In this document: positions 25,163 through 33,412 of the stretch, in pieces
Numbering within the stretch: the stretch's first letter is position 1
Layout of the letters: every line of letters begins with the position of its first letter
Source of the DNA: Serratia plymuthica NBRC 102599
GTDB taxonomy: Bacteria > Pseudomonadota > Gammaproteobacteria > Enterobacterales > Enterobacteriaceae
Assembly: GCF_001590925.1 (NCBI RefSeq)
Contig: NZ_BCTU01000025.1
Coordinates: 62,001 to 126,000 of the forward strand
DNA length: 64,000 nucleotides
Direction: 5' to 3'
Made by a program: the position numbers and the translations under genes
The notes under the pieces: model-generated
Database searches by the model: none
What the model saw: only the letters and a program-made list of their open reading frames with translations
Told to the model about the DNA's origin: nothing

Positions 25163-25420
25163 ATGAAAAACCTGAAAATGACCCTCGCCGCTCTCGCACT
25201 GGCTTCCGTTTCTTTCGGTAGCTTCGCCGCCGAACTGGTTAATACTCAACCGGCAGACCTGCAAAAAACCGGCGTGATCACCGTCAGCGGGGCTTCCGAC
25301 CTGACCAGCCTGGAAAACAAACTGGCTGCCAAAGCGGATGAAGCCGGCGCCAAATCCTTCCAGATCATCTCAACCGCCGGCGACAACAAGCTGCACGGTA
25401 CTGCGATCATCTACAATTAA
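25163..25420 (+). CDS. DUF1471 periplasmic protein, paralogue 2
   Basis: 85 residues, about 75 percent identical by eye to the preceding paralogue, with the same MKNLK signal peptide, GVITVSGASDLTSLE core and LHGTAIIYN end. The start at 25163 follows GATAGGAAATAAGACC. It has its own promoter region with the same two TetR sites as paralogue 1 and ends at a strong terminator, so the two genes are a tandem duplication including their control region. Confidence 0.85.
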   Translation: MKNLKMTLAALALASVSFGSFAAELVNTQPADLQKTGVITVSGASDLTSLENKLAAKADEAGAKSFQIISTAGDNKLHGTAIIYN

Positions 25421-25445
25421 TTGCTGAATCAGCAGTTGAGCAAAG

Positions 25446-25474
25446 AGGCGGCTTGTGCCGCCTTTTGTTTTATT
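25446..25474 (+). terminator. Terminator after the second DUF1471 gene
   Basis: AGGCGGC-TTGT-GCCGCCT followed by TTTGTTTTATT. Confidence 0.8.
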
Positions 25475-25534
25475 CCCCCGCCAAAAATCTGTTGTAAGCT
25501 GTGGTTTCCTCTTACAGCGAACCTGACAAACGCC

Positions 25535-26407
25535 ATGACTCCTCTGCTGTTTCATAAATATCACGGGCTGGGTAATGATTACCTGGTGTGCCACCATTCG
25601 GTCGCTGCGCGGCTGAGCAACGAGCAAATCCGCATACTGTGTCATCCCCATTACGGCATAGGTTCAGACGGCTTGCTGATCGACAGCGGCGACAATATCA
25701 ATCCCACGCTGCGCATCATTAACCCCGACGGTTCGGAGGCCGAGAAAAGCGGTAACGGCCTGCGCATTTATGCCCGTTACCTGTTTGATATCGGCCGCGT
25801 CGGCCACCTGCCGTTTCTGGTACACACCGCCGGTGGCGACGTGCAGTGCCGGGTCGATGAAGATAAACACCAGGTCCGCGTGGATATGGGGCGTGCCAAT
25901 TTCAATCCGGCAGCGCTGCCGGCGCTTATCGACTTGCCCGAGGCGCTCAACTATCCGCTGGCGCTGGCGGAGGAAACCCTCAGCGTATCGCTGGTATCGA
26001 TGGGTAACCCGCACTGCGTGGTGCCGGTGACTCGGCTTGATCTGGCGCAGGTCCACCGGTTGGGGCCACAGATAGAAAATCACCCGCTGTTTCCCAAACG
26101 GACCAACGTGCAACTAGTGGAAGTGATAGATCGCCAGACGCTGCGCATCGGCATTTGGGAACGTGGCGCCGGTTTTACCCTGGCTTCCGGCAGCAGCAGC
26201 TGCGCGGCCGCCAGCGTCATGCGCAAGCTGAATCGGGTCGATGACAACGTCAGCGTTCAGATGCCGGGCGGCCAGTTGCAGATTAGCTTCAGCGGGGATT
26301 TTCACGTCCGCATGCGCGGACCGGTGCATAAAATCGCCAGCCTGACGCTGGACGAAGACTGCTTTATTGGCGGTGAAGAAGCCCTGCGTCAGGGTGGAAA
26401 ACACTGA
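25535..26407 (+). CDS. DapF-like epimerase-fold protein lacking both catalytic cysteines
   Basis: 290 residues with the two-lobed diaminopimelate-epimerase fold: HKYHGLGNDYLV at the start, DGSEAEKSGNGLRIYARY in lobe 1 and ERGAGFTLASGSSSCAAAS in lobe 2. True DapF uses a cysteine pair (E. coli Cys73 and Cys217) in CGNG and ACGSGACA. Here the positions are Ser72 and Ser218. The protein therefore cannot work as the usual two-thiol epimerase. Some relatives (proline racemase-fold dehydratases) change one cysteine. Located after a terminator and preceded by a weak ribosome site at 25519-25527; no pathway neighbours. Name only as DapF-like. Confidence 0.8.
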   Translation: MTPLLFHKYHGLGNDYLVCHHSVAARLSNEQIRILCHPHYGIGSDGLLIDSGDNINPTLRIINPDGSEAEKSGNGLRIYARYLFDIGRVGHLPFLVHTAGGDVQCRVDEDKHQVRVDMGRANFNPAALPALIDLPEALNYPLALAEETLSVSLVSMGNPHCVVPVTRLDLAQVHRLGPQIENHPLFPKRTNVQLVEVIDRQTLRIGIWERGAGFTLASGSSSCAAASVMRKLNRVDDNVSVQMPGGQLQISFSGDFHVRMRGPVHKIASLTLDEDCFIGGEEALRQGGKH

Positions 26408-26818
26408 TATTCAAATAGGGTGGCAGGCGAATAAAAATGGGTTAATCGAACAATGTGCGCAGCCGGTATCTATAGATCAAATGCCGCCGCGCACAGAGTT
26501 AACATCTCACTTATAAAAAATCATAAAAATAAAAAACCAGAAAATTAAAGTCATACAAATAATCATTCGGCATAAAAGCACCTCAAGAAAGCCGAAAAAC
26601 GCAAAATGATCTATATCCACGATCAATCCTTTGTATTTAAATGATTTACTCTCCATCAAATACGCCACATTGCGACGCTAACAGGTTGTGTTTTGCCGCT
26701 TATCCATGGCAGGATTACGCCGTTCAAGGGTTGTCGCCTGTTTTCGCGCCTATTTGAACGGTTGGCGCAGGGTGCATCAACCTGTCGCCGTTTTATAATC
26801 ATGGAGAGATTATTTCCA
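26408..26818. other. AT-rich spacer before the lipoprotein operon
   Basis: About 410 bp with a long A-rich tract near 26510-26560. No convincing coding frame, RNA gene or repeat seen. The ribosome site GGAGAGATTATTTCCA precedes the next gene. Confidence 0.5.
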
Positions 26819-27490
26819 ATGAAAACGACCTTCACTCTTTGTTCCGTAACGCTTGCCGCCAGTTTGCTGGCAGGGTGTGCAACGGAATCCTCCCGCTCTT
26901 TGGAAGTGCCAAAAGTGGCTTCCTACAACACCACCTATCAAGGCCAGCGCAGCCCCATCGCCGTCGGCAAATTTGATAACCGCTCCAGCTACATGAACGG
27001 CATTTTCTCTGACGGTGTCGATCGCTTGGGCAACCAGTCCAAAACCATCCTGATCACCCATCTGCAGCAAACTGGCCGCTTCAACGTGCTGGACCGCGCC
27101 AATATGGATGAGCTGAAAACCGAAGCCGGCATTAAGGGTAAAGCGCAAACGCTCAAAGGCGCCAACTACGTGATTACCGGTGATGTGACTGAATTTGGCC
27201 GCAAGGAAGTCGGCGATCATCAGCTGTGGGGCATTCTTGGACGAGGTAAATCGCAGGTGGCTTACGCCAAGGTCAACCTGAATGTGGTTAACGTCCAAAC
27301 CTCGGAAGTGGTGTATTCCAGCCAGGGCGCAGGCGAATACGAGTTGTCCAACCGTGAAATCATCGGCTTTGGCGGCACCGCCAGCTACGATTCTACCCTG
27401 AACGGCAAAGTGTTGGATCTCGCGGTACGCGAGGCGGTAAACAATCTGGTTGCCGGGATCGAAAGTGGCGCATGGCGCCCTGCTAACTAA
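26819..27490 (+). CDS. CsgG/TolB-like outer-membrane lipoprotein
   Basis: 223 residues with a lipoprotein signal (lipobox LLAG-C near residue 20) and a CsgG-family domain: PIAVGKFDNRSSYMNGIF, LQQTGRFNVLDRANMDELKTE, and GANYVITGDVTEFGRKE. No other curli genes are near, so this is a CsgG-domain paralogue and not the curli pore. It is first of three tightly linked lipoprotein genes (18-bp gap, then a 4-bp overlap). The CsgG / DUF4810 / DUF799 trio is a recurring set; its role is not established. The start at 26819 was chosen because it gives the signal peptide directly. Confidence 0.82.
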   Translation: MKTTFTLCSVTLAASLLAGCATESSRSLEVPKVASYNTTYQGQRSPIAVGKFDNRSSYMNGIFSDGVDRLGNQSKTILITHLQQTGRFNVLDRANMDELKTEAGIKGKAQTLKGANYVITGDVTEFGRKEVGDHQLWGILGRGKSQVAYAKVNLNVVNVQTSEVVYSSQGAGEYELSNREIIGFGGTASYDSTLNGKVLDLAVREAVNNLVAGIESGAWRPAN

Positions 27491-27508
27491 CGGAATAGAA
27501 GCAGCATT

Positions 27509-27865
27509 ATGATAACTAAAAAAATGGGCGGGGTGCTGTTCGCAGCCACCCTGCTGGCCGGCTGTGCCGCGCCAAAAACGATCTACAATTGGGATGGGTA
27601 TCAAACTTCTCTTTATCAATATTATCAGCAAGATGGGGAAAGCCCTGAGCAGCAGATCGCCACGCTGAAAACCCTCATCGAAAAATCCCGCGCCAAGGAT
27701 AAAGCCGTACCGCCGGGCCTGCATGCGCAGCTCGGTCTGCTCTACAGCAAAACCGGCAATACCGGCCAGGCATTGGCTGAGTTCAACACGGAAAAATCGC
27801 TGTTCCCTGAGTCAGCGCCGTTTATGAATTTCTTGCTGAGCAAAGATAAGGGGAGTTTTAAATGA
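27509..27865 (+). CDS. DUF4810 family lipoprotein
   Basis: 118 residues. Lipobox LLAGC at about residue 19, then a TPR-like helical region (GLHAQLGLLYSKTGNTGQALAEFNTEKSLFPES). The YNWDGYQTSLYQYYQ segment after the cysteine is characteristic of DUF4810. Middle gene of the three-lipoprotein operon; its stop overlaps the next start by 4 bp. Confidence 0.8.
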   Translation: MITKKMGGVLFAATLLAGCAAPKTIYNWDGYQTSLYQYYQQDGESPEQQIATLKTLIEKSRAKDKAVPPGLHAQLGLLYSKTGNTGQALAEFNTEKSLFPESAPFMNFLLSKDKGSFK

Positions 27866-28521
27866 AGCGTGCATTAGGCTTATTCAGCGTGATTGCCACG
27901 CTGCTGCTAACCGGCTGCGCCAAACAGGCGCCTTACGATTACGCCGCATTCCATGAAAGCAAACCCAAATCGATCCTGGTGCTGCCACCGGTTAACCATT
28001 CGCCGGATGTCAAAGCCAGCCATAGCGTGCTTTCTACCACCACGCTGCCTTTGGCCGAAGCAGGCTACTATGTGTTCCCGGTCGCGGTGGTTGAAGAAAC
28101 CTTCCAGCAAAATGGCCTGACTAACGCCAACGATATCCGCGCGGTCAGTATCCAAAAACTGCATAGCATTTTTGGCGCCGACGCGGTGCTTTATCTCGAT
28201 GTCACGCAATATGGAACCAGCTATATGGTGCTCAACAGCGAGACGCGCGTGACCGTCAATGCGAAACTGGTTGATCTGCGCAGCGGCAAGCAACTGTGGG
28301 CCGGCGTCGCCAGCGCATCCAGCAATGAAAACAACAACAACTCCAGCGGCGGTTTGCTGGGTATGGTCATTAGCGCTGCCGTGGCGCAAATCGTCGATAC
28401 CATCAGCGACAAAGGCTTCGATATCGGCGCCATCGCCAATACCCGCCTGCTGTCGGCCACCGGCAGCAACGGCGCCATTCTCTATGGCCCACGCTCACCA
28501 CATTACGCCGGCCAACGTTAA
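27862..28521 (+). CDS. DUF799 / GNA1162-like lipoprotein
   Basis: 219 residues. Lipobox LLTGC near 19, then PKSILVLPPVNHSPDVKAS, PLAEAGYYVFPVAVVEETF, GADAVLYLDVTQYGTSY, and KLVDLRSGKQLWAG, the layout of Neisseria GNA1162-type proteins, whose fold resembles TolB N-terminal and CsgG domains. An Asn/Ser-rich linker lies at about 155-163. Last gene of the operon; likely works with the two preceding lipoproteins at the outer membrane. Confidence 0.8.
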   Translation: MKRALGLFSVIATLLLTGCAKQAPYDYAAFHESKPKSILVLPPVNHSPDVKASHSVLSTTTLPLAEAGYYVFPVAVVEETFQQNGLTNANDIRAVSIQKLHSIFGADAVLYLDVTQYGTSYMVLNSETRVTVNAKLVDLRSGKQLWAGVASASSNENNNNSSGGLLGMVISAAVAQIVDTISDKGFDIGAIANTRLLSATGSNGAILYGPRSPHYAGQR

Positions 28522-28657
28522 CCCGCACTCCAGGCGGCCGCTCGCGGCTGCCTGCATTGAATTTTCCCTTTTGCCAAAAATAGCCCATGCTAAAAGAGGA
28601 TATGGCGGGAACAAGGCCAATCCCTCACCTCTTTCTGGCTAACCGGGATGCTGGTTC

Positions 28658-30148
28658 ATGACGAAAAAAACCACGCTGCTGCAATTTTTTCATTGGTATT
28701 ACCCCGATGGGGGTAAGCTATGGCAGGAAGCCGCGGAACGCGCACCGCACATTGCCGGACTGGGCATCACCGATCTGTGGCTACCTCCCGCCTATAAGGG
28801 CGCTTCCGGCGGTTATTCGGTGGGTTACGACAGTTATGATCTGTTCGATCTGGGCGAGTTCGATCAAAAAGGCAGCCGCGCCACCAAATACGGTGATAAA
28901 GAGGCGCTGACCCATGCCGCCGCCACGCTGCGCGACAACGGCGTGCGGGTGATTTACGACGTGGTGTTCAACCATAAGCTCGGCGCCGACGAGAAAGAAC
29001 AGGTCCACGTGTACCGAGCGGACGTCAACAACCGCAACAATATCCACGATCAGGGTTTCGACGCGCTGGCTTATACGCGTTTTACTTTCCCCGGCCGCCA
29101 GGGTACCCACTCCCAATTTATTTGGGATTATAAATGTTTTGGCGGGGTCGATTACATTGAACAGCCGGATGAAAAAGGCGTGTTCAAAATCGACAATGAC
29201 TACGGCGACGACGGCTGGAACGATCAGGTCGGCGGCGAGAAAGGCAATTACGATTACCTGATGGGCGCCGACGTGGAGTTTCGCAACACGGCGGTGGCGG
29301 AAGAGCTGAAGTTCTGGGCGCGCTGGCTGATGGAAACCCTGCCGTGCGACGGGTTCCGGCTCGATGCCGCCAAACACATTCCAGCCTGGTTCTTTAAGGA
29401 ATGGGCGGACCATGTGCGCGATGCCGCACAGCGCGATCTGTTTATCGTCGCGGAATACTGGTCACACGATCTGGCGGCGTTACGGCAGTATATTGACCTG
29501 GTGGACGGCAAAGTGATGCTGTTCGACGTGGCGTTGCACCTGAAGTTTCATCAGGCCTCGAAGCAGGGCGACGGATTCGACATGGCGCAGATTTTTACCG
29601 ATACCCTGACTGCCGCCGATCCGGCACACTCGGTCACGCTGGTCGCCAACCACGATACGCAGCCGCTGCAGTCGCTGGAAGCCCCGGTCGAGCCTTGGTT
29701 TAAACCGCTGGCCTACGCCCTGATCCTGCTGCGCGAACAGGGTGTGCCCTGCGTGTTTTATCCTGACCTGTACGGTGCCAGTTATAAAGACAAAGGCGGC
29801 GACGGCAATGAATACCAGATCGATATGCCGGTGATCCCCGAGCTGGAAAAATTGATCCAGGCGCGTCAACGCTTTGCCAACGGCGTGCAAACCGATTATT
29901 TTAACGATAGAAACTGTGTGGCCTTCAGCCGCAGCGGCACCGCTGATACCCCCGGCTGCGTAGTGGTGCTCACCAATGGCGCCGAAAACGGCAAAGCGGT
30001 TTCTCTGGGCGCGGAGTTGGCGCATAAAACCTGGCGCGACCTGCTCGGCAACCGTCAGGATGAAGTCACCACCGACGATCGGGGGAACGCCACTTTCCCG
30101 GTAAACGGCGGCAGCGTCAGCGTCTGGGTGCTGGCCGAAAACCTGTAG
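28658..30148 (+). CDS. amyA: Cytoplasmic alpha-amylase
   Basis: A 496-residue GH13 enzyme that cuts internal alpha-1,4 bonds of maltodextrins and glycogen fragments. No signal peptide, as in E. coli AmyA (495 residues). Catalytic residues are visible: Asp236 in GFRLDAAKH, Glu266 in FIVAEYW, and Asp333 in VANHDTQ. Region I is DVVFNHK. The [20 protein letters not shown] segment is typical of the AmyA subgroup. The gene is monocistronic. Confidence 0.93.
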   Translation: MTKKTTLLQFFHWYYPDGGKLWQEAAERAPHIAGLGITDLWLPPAYKGASGGYSVGYDSYDLFDLGEFDQKGSRATKYGDKEALTHAAATLRDNGVRVIYDVVFNHKLGADEKEQVHVYRADVNNRNNIHDQGFDALAYTRFTFPGRQGTHSQFIWDYKCFGGVDYIEQPDEKGVFKIDNDYGDDGWNDQVGGEKGNYDYLMGADVEFRNTAVAEELKFWARWLMETLPCDGFRLDAAKHIPAWFFKEWADHVRDAAQRDLFIVAEYWSHDLAALRQYIDLVDGKVMLFDVALHLKFHQASKQGDGFDMAQIFTDTLTAADPAHSVTLVANHDTQPLQSLEAPVEPWFKPLAYALILLREQGVPCVFYPDLYGASYKDKGGDGNEYQIDMPVIPELEKLIQARQRFANGVQTDYFNDRNCVAFSRSGTADTPGCVVVLTNGAENGKAVSLGAELAHKTWRDLLGNRQDEVTTDDRGNATFPVNGGSVSVWVLAENL

Positions 30149-30272
30149 CAAGACCGCCGTCGCGGCGATGAGTCACCCCGGCGGCAAAACTAATTTTTGC
30201 CTTTCAGGTCTAAATTGCGGTATCACCTAAGCAAACCATTCACACAGGAGCCTAAATAGGGTACAAGGCTGC

Positions 30273-31121
30273 ATGAAAATTCCAAAACGACTCCAGCCAT
30301 TGGTAGATGATGGTTTAATCGACGACGTCATCCGCCGTTTAAAGAGTGGCAAAGAAGCCGACGTCTTTATCGTGCGTTGCGGCGAAGAGATCCGCTGCGC
30401 CAAAGTCTACAAAGAAGCAGACAAACGTAACTTCAAGCAGGCCGTCAATTATCAGGAAGGCCGTAAAGTGCGTAACAGCCGCGATGCCCGCGCCATGAGC
30501 AAAGGCTCCAAATTCGGCCGCCAGCAGCAGGAAGAAGCCTGGCAAAACACCGAGGTCGATGCGCTGTACCTGCTCGCCAAAGCGGGCGTGCGCGTGCCTC
30601 AGCCGGATATTTGCCTGGATGGCGTGCTGTTGATGGAGCTGATTACCGACGAAGAAGGCCTGGTTGCGCCGCGCCTGAGCGATGTAAGCCTGACGCAGGA
30701 ACAGGCGTTGGCCGATCACGCGGTGATGATGAACTACGCGGTGCGTATGCTGTGCGCCGGGCTGGTGCATGGCGATCTGTCGGAGTTCAACGTGCTGATG
30801 GACAAAAATGGGCCGGTGATTATCGATCTGCCGCAGGTGGTGGACGCCGCCGCCAATAATCACGCAAAAAGCATGTTCGAGCGCGATATCAACAATATGT
30901 CGAATTTTTACGGTCAATACGCGCCGGAACTGCTCAACAGTAAATACGCCAAAGAGATCTGGGCGCTGTATCAGGAAGGCAATCTGACGCCGGAAAGCGT
31001 GCTGACCGGGAAGTTCGTGGAAAGCAGCAAGCGCGCCGATGTCGGTTCAGTACTGGAAGAAATCCAGGCGGCCAGCGAAGAACACCAGCGCCAGCTGATG
31101 GCCCGCAACGAAGAAGATTAA
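30273..31121 (+). CDS. RIO-type serine protein kinase
   Basis: 282 residues of the bacterial RIO family. Motifs: GKEADVFIVRC (atypical P-loop with catalytic-site Lys in CAKVYK), the catalytic loop LVHGDLSEFNVLM, and the metal-binding VIIDLPQVVD (DLPQ in place of DFG). RIO kinases act in ribosome maturation in archaea and eukaryotes; the bacterial role is poorly known. Preceded by CACACAGGAGCC. Ends at a convergent hairpin shared with the small gene on the other strand. Confidence 0.85.
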   Translation: MKIPKRLQPLVDDGLIDDVIRRLKSGKEADVFIVRCGEEIRCAKVYKEADKRNFKQAVNYQEGRKVRNSRDARAMSKGSKFGRQQQEEAWQNTEVDALYLLAKAGVRVPQPDICLDGVLLMELITDEEGLVAPRLSDVSLTQEQALADHAVMMNYAVRMLCAGLVHGDLSEFNVLMDKNGPVIIDLPQVVDAAANNHAKSMFERDINNMSNFYGQYAPELLNSKYAKEIWALYQEGNLTPESVLTGKFVESSKRADVGSVLEEIQAASEEHQRQLMARNEED

Positions 31122-31126
31122 TCTGC

Positions 31127-31148
31127 GCCCCGGTCATTCTGCCGGGGC
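31127..31148. terminator. Hairpin between convergent genes
   Basis: GCCCCGG-TCATTCTG-CCGGGGC, 7-bp GC stem between the RIO kinase stop and the small reverse gene; only short T-tracts flank it. Confidence 0.55.
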
Positions 31149-31149
31149 C

Positions 31150-31368
31150 TTATTCTATTTTGAAAACGTCGGGGTACCTTTCGGTCGCCGCTTCATGATA
31201 AATATCCCCCAGATAGCCGGCAATATCGGCCTCGGTCAACTCCTCCGGCAGCACGATATCGTAACTGCGCACATATTTGCGCTCCGGCAGCGTCACGCGG
31301 AACAGTAGCCACTCTCCCTCCCCCCTTTTAACGCCCATCAGGCGGCCGAACACATTAAAAATCATCAT
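31150..31368 (-). CDS. Small conserved protein, DUF7661-like
   Basis: 72 residues, soluble. The pattern FNVFGRLMGVKRGEGEWLLFRV followed by DIVLPEELTEADIAGYLGDIYHEAATERYPDVFKI resembles the small enterobacterial DUF7661 proteins. The start at 31368 is fixed by a strong GGAGGGAATACGG site; a longer frame runs 23 codons upstream. Function unknown. It is divergent from the AraC-type gene (68 bp between starts). Confidence 0.65.
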   Translation of the reverse strand: MMIFNVFGRLMGVKRGEGEWLLFRVTLPERKYVRSYDIVLPEELTEADIAGYLGDIYHEAATERYPDVFKIE

Positions 31369-31436
31369 CCGTATTCCCTCCTTCACACGTTTTACGCTAT
31401 AACAAGCTAGCCTCCTCGCACCCAAAAGGAAAACCA

Positions 31437-32252
31437 ATGACCGCTAATGCACCGCAGTTCTGGCGCGACCCGCAGTTGCCCTTTGTGGAGGCCCGCGCCA
31501 TCGCGGATGGCCGCAAGGTCTGTTATGCCCTGCACAGCCATGAAATCTTTTCCATTGGCACCATCACCGACGGCACCAGCATTTATATTAACGGCCGCCG
31601 GCAGTGGCAGGTCAGCGCCGGCGACGTGGTGATTATCAACCCGCAGCAGGCCCACGCCTGCAACCCGATCGGCGACCAGAGTTGGTCATACATCATGTTT
31701 TATATCGATACCGCCTGGCTGGGTGAGCTGCAACGGGAGATAGCCGGCGGCGACGGCGATTTTATCCCATTCAAAGAAGTGCTCAGCCGCGATCCGCAGC
31801 TGTTCAGCGGCCTGAACCGGCTTTATGGACTCTTGACTGACCCGCAATGCGGCAATCTGGAAAAACACATTGCCCTGGTGGAATATTTTACCGATCTGCA
31901 AATCCGGTTGGGCGAAGCGCACCCCTCCGCCATTGTCGCCCACCCCAGACTGGAAGCCGCGGCCGCCTTTATCAGCCAACATTGTACCCAACCGCTGACG
32001 CTGGAGGCGATCTGCCAGGCGGCGGCGCTGTCGCCCTCCTACCTGATCCGCGCCTTCAAGCAGCATTACGGCATGACGCCGCACGCCTATCTGGTGAATC
32101 GCCGTATCCAGTTCGGCCACCGATTGCTAAAACGCGGCTACCCTATCGCCGCAGTCGCCAGCGAAAGTGGCTTTGCCGATCAGGCGCACTTCCAGCGCAC
32201 GTTCAAACAGTTGCTGGCCGCTACCCCCGGCCAGTATCAAAACCCGCGTTAA
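31437..32252 (+). CDS. AraC-family transcriptional regulator
   Basis: 271 residues: N-terminal cupin sensor domain (about 30-100, HSHEIFSIGTITDG ... GDVVIINPQQAHACNP) and a C-terminal double-HTH (170-270, LTLEAICQAAALSPSYLIRAFKQHYGMTPHAY and PIAAVASESGFADQAHFQRTFKQ). It overlaps the end of the convergent LysE-type exporter gene by 4 bp. AraC regulators next to LysE/RhtB exporters commonly control them. Inducer probably an amino acid or related compound; inferred. Confidence 0.85.
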   Translation: MTANAPQFWRDPQLPFVEARAIADGRKVCYALHSHEIFSIGTITDGTSIYINGRRQWQVSAGDVVIINPQQAHACNPIGDQSWSYIMFYIDTAWLGELQREIAGGDGDFIPFKEVLSRDPQLFSGLNRLYGLLTDPQCGNLEKHIALVEYFTDLQIRLGEAHPSAIVAHPRLEAAAAFISQHCTQPLTLEAICQAAALSPSYLIRAFKQHYGMTPHAYLVNRRIQFGHRLLKRGYPIAAVASESGFADQAHFQRTFKQLLAATPGQYQNPR

Positions 32253-32842
32253 GCACCGTCGGCCAACAGATAACAGGCGCTGGCCGCCAACAGCAGCGCC
32301 ATCAGCCGATTAAAACGCTGCACGTTGCGGGCTCGCTGCAACAAACCGGTCAGCATCGCGCCGGCGTAGGCCCAGCAGGCCACCGAGGCGTAACAGATAA
32401 CGCCATAAATCACCGCGAACTGCCACAGCAGCAGCCGGTCACCGTCGGCGACAAACGCCCCCAGGCTGGCCACCGACGCCAGCCAGGCTTTGGGATTCAA
32501 CCACTGCATTAGCGCGCCGTACCAGAATGACGGCGCCTGACGCTGCTGGTCGTTGCCCAGCCGCCCGTCATCAAAGGCCAGTTGATAAGCCATAAACAGC
32601 AAGAATGCGACGCCCCCCCACTGGATGATCTTCGTCAGCACCGGCCACTGGGTCAGCAGTTGGTGCAATCCCAGACCAATCAGGATCAGTAACAGGGTAA
32701 ACCCCAACGTGGCGCCAAGCACATGCCGCAGGGTAGCGTTAAAACCGAATTGCGCCCCGGCGCTCAGGGCAAGGATATTGACCGGACCAGGGGTGATGGA
32801 AGCGGCCAACGCAAAAGCGGCCATGGAAAAGTAAATATTCAT
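32249..32842 (-). CDS. LysE/RhtB-family amino-acid exporter
   Basis: 197 residues with six predicted transmembrane helices. The N-terminal MAAFALAASITPGPVNILALS contains the SITPGP motif of LysE/RhtB translocators, and QWLNPKAWLASVAS the second conserved NPK segment. Start at 32842 (MNIYFSM); a codon four residues upstream is possible. Substrate not predictable. Probably controlled by the convergent AraC regulator. Confidence 0.85.
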   Translation of the reverse strand: MNIYFSMAAFALAASITPGPVNILALSAGAQFGFNATLRHVLGATLGFTLLLILIGLGLHQLLTQWPVLTKIIQWGGVAFLLFMAYQLAFDDGRLGNDQQRQAPSFWYGALMQWLNPKAWLASVASLGAFVADGDRLLLWQFAVIYGVICYASVACWAYAGAMLTGLLQRARNVQRFNRLMALLLAASACYLLADGA

Positions 32843-32932
32843 GATTACTAGCACCTGAGAAAAATTTCACAGATGCCAGATTGCCGCCCAGGGGCGGCAA
32901 AGTATTGAACAAAATTACCCTGATGCCGCTCA

Positions 32933-33226
32933 CTAAGCCGGCATCAAGCCGATAAAGGTGGTTTTCTTGCGCGGGCCGGTCATCAGCGCCTCCAGTTTTT
33001 CCACGCATTGCAGATAGTGCGGGGTCTTTTTATGGGCGGCAACCGCCTGCTCATCCTTATAGGCTTCATAGATATAAAACCGCGTCGGGATGTTTTCATC
33101 CTGCAGCACGTCAAAGCGCAGGTTACCCGGCTCTTCGATCGCCCCCAGATGGTTGGCGCGGAAAACTTCAATAAACTCGTCGATTTTGTCCTGCTTAACG
33201 TTAATTTCGACCAAAGTGACGTGCAT
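32933..33226 (-). CDS. lsrG: (4S)-4-hydroxy-5-phosphonooxypentane-2,3-dione isomerase
   Basis: 97 residues of the antibiotic-biosynthesis-monooxygenase fold, nearly identical in wording to E. coli LsrG ([37 protein letters not shown]). LsrG converts phosphorylated autoinducer-2 to its isomer, ending the quorum signal. Here it stands divergent from lsrK with no lsrR, lsrACDB or lsrF between, unlike the standard operon. Preceded by AACAAGGAGCCGCC. Confidence 0.9.
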   Translation of the reverse strand: MHVTLVEINVKQDKIDEFIEVFRANHLGAIEEPGNLRFDVLQDENIPTRFYIYEAYKDEQAVAAHKKTPHYLQCVEKLEALMTGPRKKTTFIGLMPA

Positions 33227-33412
33227 GGCGGCTCCTTGTTTAACCTTGAAATCACTGTTCTTTCAAACCATAGGTTTATTCCCTCTGATTTACCCTGCGC
33301 GGCGGCAATTTTGCAGCACAGCTCACAAATCCCGCCGCCCCCAGGTTTTGCTCACGCGAAGGCGCGAACCCGGCATCTATAGTTAAGATCCCAACCCCAG
33401 AGAGTGTGAACT

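Noticed and set aside
25535-26407. Calling this gene dapF (diaminopimelate epimerase)
   Set aside because: Both essential cysteines are serine, and no lysine-pathway gene adjoins.
26819-27490. Curli secretion pore CsgG
   Set aside because: No csgA, B, D, E or F genes are nearby, and the downstream partners are DUF4810 and DUF799 lipoproteins.
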